NCBI GenBank assembly: GCA_902805495.1 | Contig: CADCTH010000596.1 | Coordinates: forward strand, 1-6,544 | Source of the DNA: an uncultured Actinomycetospora sp. | Lineage (GTDB): Bacteria; Actinomycetota; Actinomycetes; Mycobacteriales; Pseudonocardiaceae | Length of the DNA stretch: 6,544 nucleotides | Direction: 5' to 3' | Shown: one piece after another, positions 5,511 through 6,544 of the stretch | How the letters are laid out: every line of letters starts with the position of its first letter | Position numbering within the stretch: position 1 is the first letter of the stretch | Notes under the pieces: model-generated | What the model saw: only the letters and a program-made list of their open reading frames with translations | The model's database searches: none | Told to the model about the DNA's origin: nothing | Translations under genes and position numbers: made by a program

Positions 5511-6544
5511 TGCGCATCGGGATCGTGTGTCCTTACTCGCTGGACGTGGCCGGCGGGGTCCAGGCCCACGTCCTCGACCTCGCCCGCGCGCTGATCGGCC
5601 TCGGGCACCACGTCGACGTGCTCGCGCCCGCCGGCGACGACACCCCGGTGCCCGACTTCGTGACGCGGGCGGGGCGCGCCGTCGGCATCCCCTACAACGG
5701 CTCGGTGGCCCGGCTGACCTTCGGGCCGGTCTCGCTCGCCCGGGCGCGGCGGTGGCTGCGCGAGGGCGACTTCGACGTCGTGCACGTCCACGAGCCCACC
5801 GCGCCGAGCCTGTCGATGATCGCCCTCTTCGTCGCCAGCCAGGACGACCGGCTCGGCCCGGTGGTCGCGACCTTCCACACGTCGACCCCGCGCTCGCGCA
5901 CGATGACGTTCTTCGAACCGCTGCTGCGGCCGATGCTCGAGCGGGTCACCGCCCGCATCGCGGTGTCGCCGCTGGCGCGCCAGGTCTACGTCGAGCACCT
6001 CGGCGGCGACGCCGTCGAGATCCCCAACGGCGTGGACGTCGCCGCCTTCGCCGACGCCCCGCCGCTGCCGGGGCACCCGCACCACGGCGACGGCGCCACC
6101 GTCGGCTTCGTCGGGCGCTACACCGAGCCGCGCAAGGGCATGCCCCTCCTGCTCGACGCCCTGCGCCCTCTCGCCGCGCACCGCCCCGACCTGCGCCTGC
6201 TCGTCGTCGGCCGGGGGGACGCCGACGAGCTGCGCCGGGAGGCCGGCCCGCTGCTCGCCGACCGCATCGAGCTGCTCGGCGCCGTCGACGAGCCGACGAA
6301 GGCCTCGATGCTGGCGTCGATCGACCTGCTGGCCACCCCGAACTCCGGCGGCGAGAGCTTCGGCGTCGTGCTGGCCGAGGGCATCGCCGCGGGCGCCCCG
6401 GTGGTGGCCAGCGACCTCGAGGCGTTCCGCCGCGTGCTCGGGGAGCCGCCGGCCGGGGTGGCCGTGGCGTCCCGGGACGCGGGGGCCTGGGGGTCCGCGA
6501 TCGGCGCCCTGCTCGACGACCCCGCCCGCCGCGACGCCCTGCGG
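5510..6544 (+). CDS. pimA: PimA-like phosphatidylinositol alpha-mannosyltransferase (3' end missing)
   Basis: First 345 codons of a GT4-family, GT-B fold glycosyltransferase, open to the right edge. It closely follows mycobacterial PimA, which moves mannose from GDP-mannose to the inositol of phosphatidylinositol on the cytoplasmic face of the membrane, the first step to phosphatidylinositol mannosides. Visible marks: N-terminal MRIGIVCPYS, the glycine loop GGVQAH (15-20), IPYNGSVARL, HVHEPTAPSLSM, TFHTS with His123 (equivalent to catalytic His118 in M. smegmatis PimA), EIPNGVDV, GRYTEPRKGM with Arg203 and Lys209 near the donor phosphates, and the EX7E motif Glu282-Glu290 in GGESFGVVLAE. A few extra residues (QDDRL region) precede the TFHTS strand relative to PimA. 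PimA proteins are about 380 residues, so 30-40 are probably missing. The ATG at 5510 matches the family N terminus, but no ribosome binding site is visible because a hairpin occupies that position. Other PimA-related GT4 mannosyltransferases are the main alternative. Confidence 0.88.
   Translation, partial: MRIGIVCPYSLDVAGGVQAHVLDLARALIGLGHHVDVLAPAGDDTPVPDFVTRAGRAVGIPYNGSVARLTFGPVSLARARRWLREGDFDVVHVHEPTAPSLSMIALFVASQDDRLGPVVATFHTSTPRSRTMTFFEPLLRPMLERVTARIAVSPLARQVYVEHLGGDAVEIPNGVDVAAFADAPPLPGHPHHGDGATVGFVGRYTEPRKGMPLLLDALRPLAAHRPDLRLLVVGRGDADELRREAGPLLADRIELLGAVDEPTKASMLASIDLLATPNSGGESFGVVLAEGIAAGAPVVASDLEAFRRVLGEPPAGVAVASRDAGAWGSAIGALLDDPARRDALR

Noticed and set aside
4057..5517. 486-codon open frame on the minus strand opposite the sugar porter
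   Set aside because: Its translation is Asp/Arg/Gly/His-rich with no recognisable domain, and it mirrors the transporter codons. Long antisense frames are expected where third positions are nearly all G or C.

Overview
The window is a gene-dense, very GC-rich (roughly 70% or more by eye) stretch with every recognised gene on the + strand. Codons end almost always in G or C, and start codons are ATG wherever visible. A GlkA-like ROK glucokinase, a GlcP-like sugar porter and a PimA-type mannosyltransferase all point to a high-GC actinobacterium. PimA makes phosphatidylinositol mannosides, a lipid class of Mycobacteriales, Pseudonocardiales and relatives. The exact genus cannot be read from this window.

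Positions 1-5460 hold four tightly packed genes: a glycoside hydrolase family 65 (GH65) disaccharide phosphorylase cut by the left edge, a HAD-superfamily beta-phosphoglucomutase-like protein, a ROK glucokinase, and a 12-helix MFS sugar porter. Each of the three junctions is the same 4-base ATGA overlap, so the genes are very likely one transcript with coupled translation. The expected chemistry forms a closed pathway. A glucose disaccharide plus phosphate gives beta-glucose-1-phosphate and glucose. The mutase turns the first into glucose-6-phosphate and the glucokinase turns the second into glucose-6-phosphate. The permease probably supplies the disaccharide or glucose. The disaccharide itself (trehalose, kojibiose, maltose, nigerose or another) is not determined.

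Positions 5461-5509 are a 49-base intergenic gap with a small hairpin followed by a perfect 14-bp inverted repeat with a 5-base loop. The right arm of the large repeat ends on the A of the next gene's ATG, so it could be the operon's terminator, a brake on translation of the next gene, or both.

Positions 5510-6544 hold the first 345 codons of a PimA-like GT4 mannosyltransferase, cut by the right edge. It belongs to cell-envelope lipid synthesis and looks functionally separate from the sugar operon.

No tRNA, rRNA, CRISPR array, insertion sequence or phage gene was seen. The main oddities are a 12-bp in-frame tandem repeat at the 3' end of the GH65 gene, the start-codon hairpin, the lengthened active-site loops of the GH65 and HAD proteins, and a pimA-like gene that is not next to the phosphatidylinositol-synthesis genes that usually precede it.
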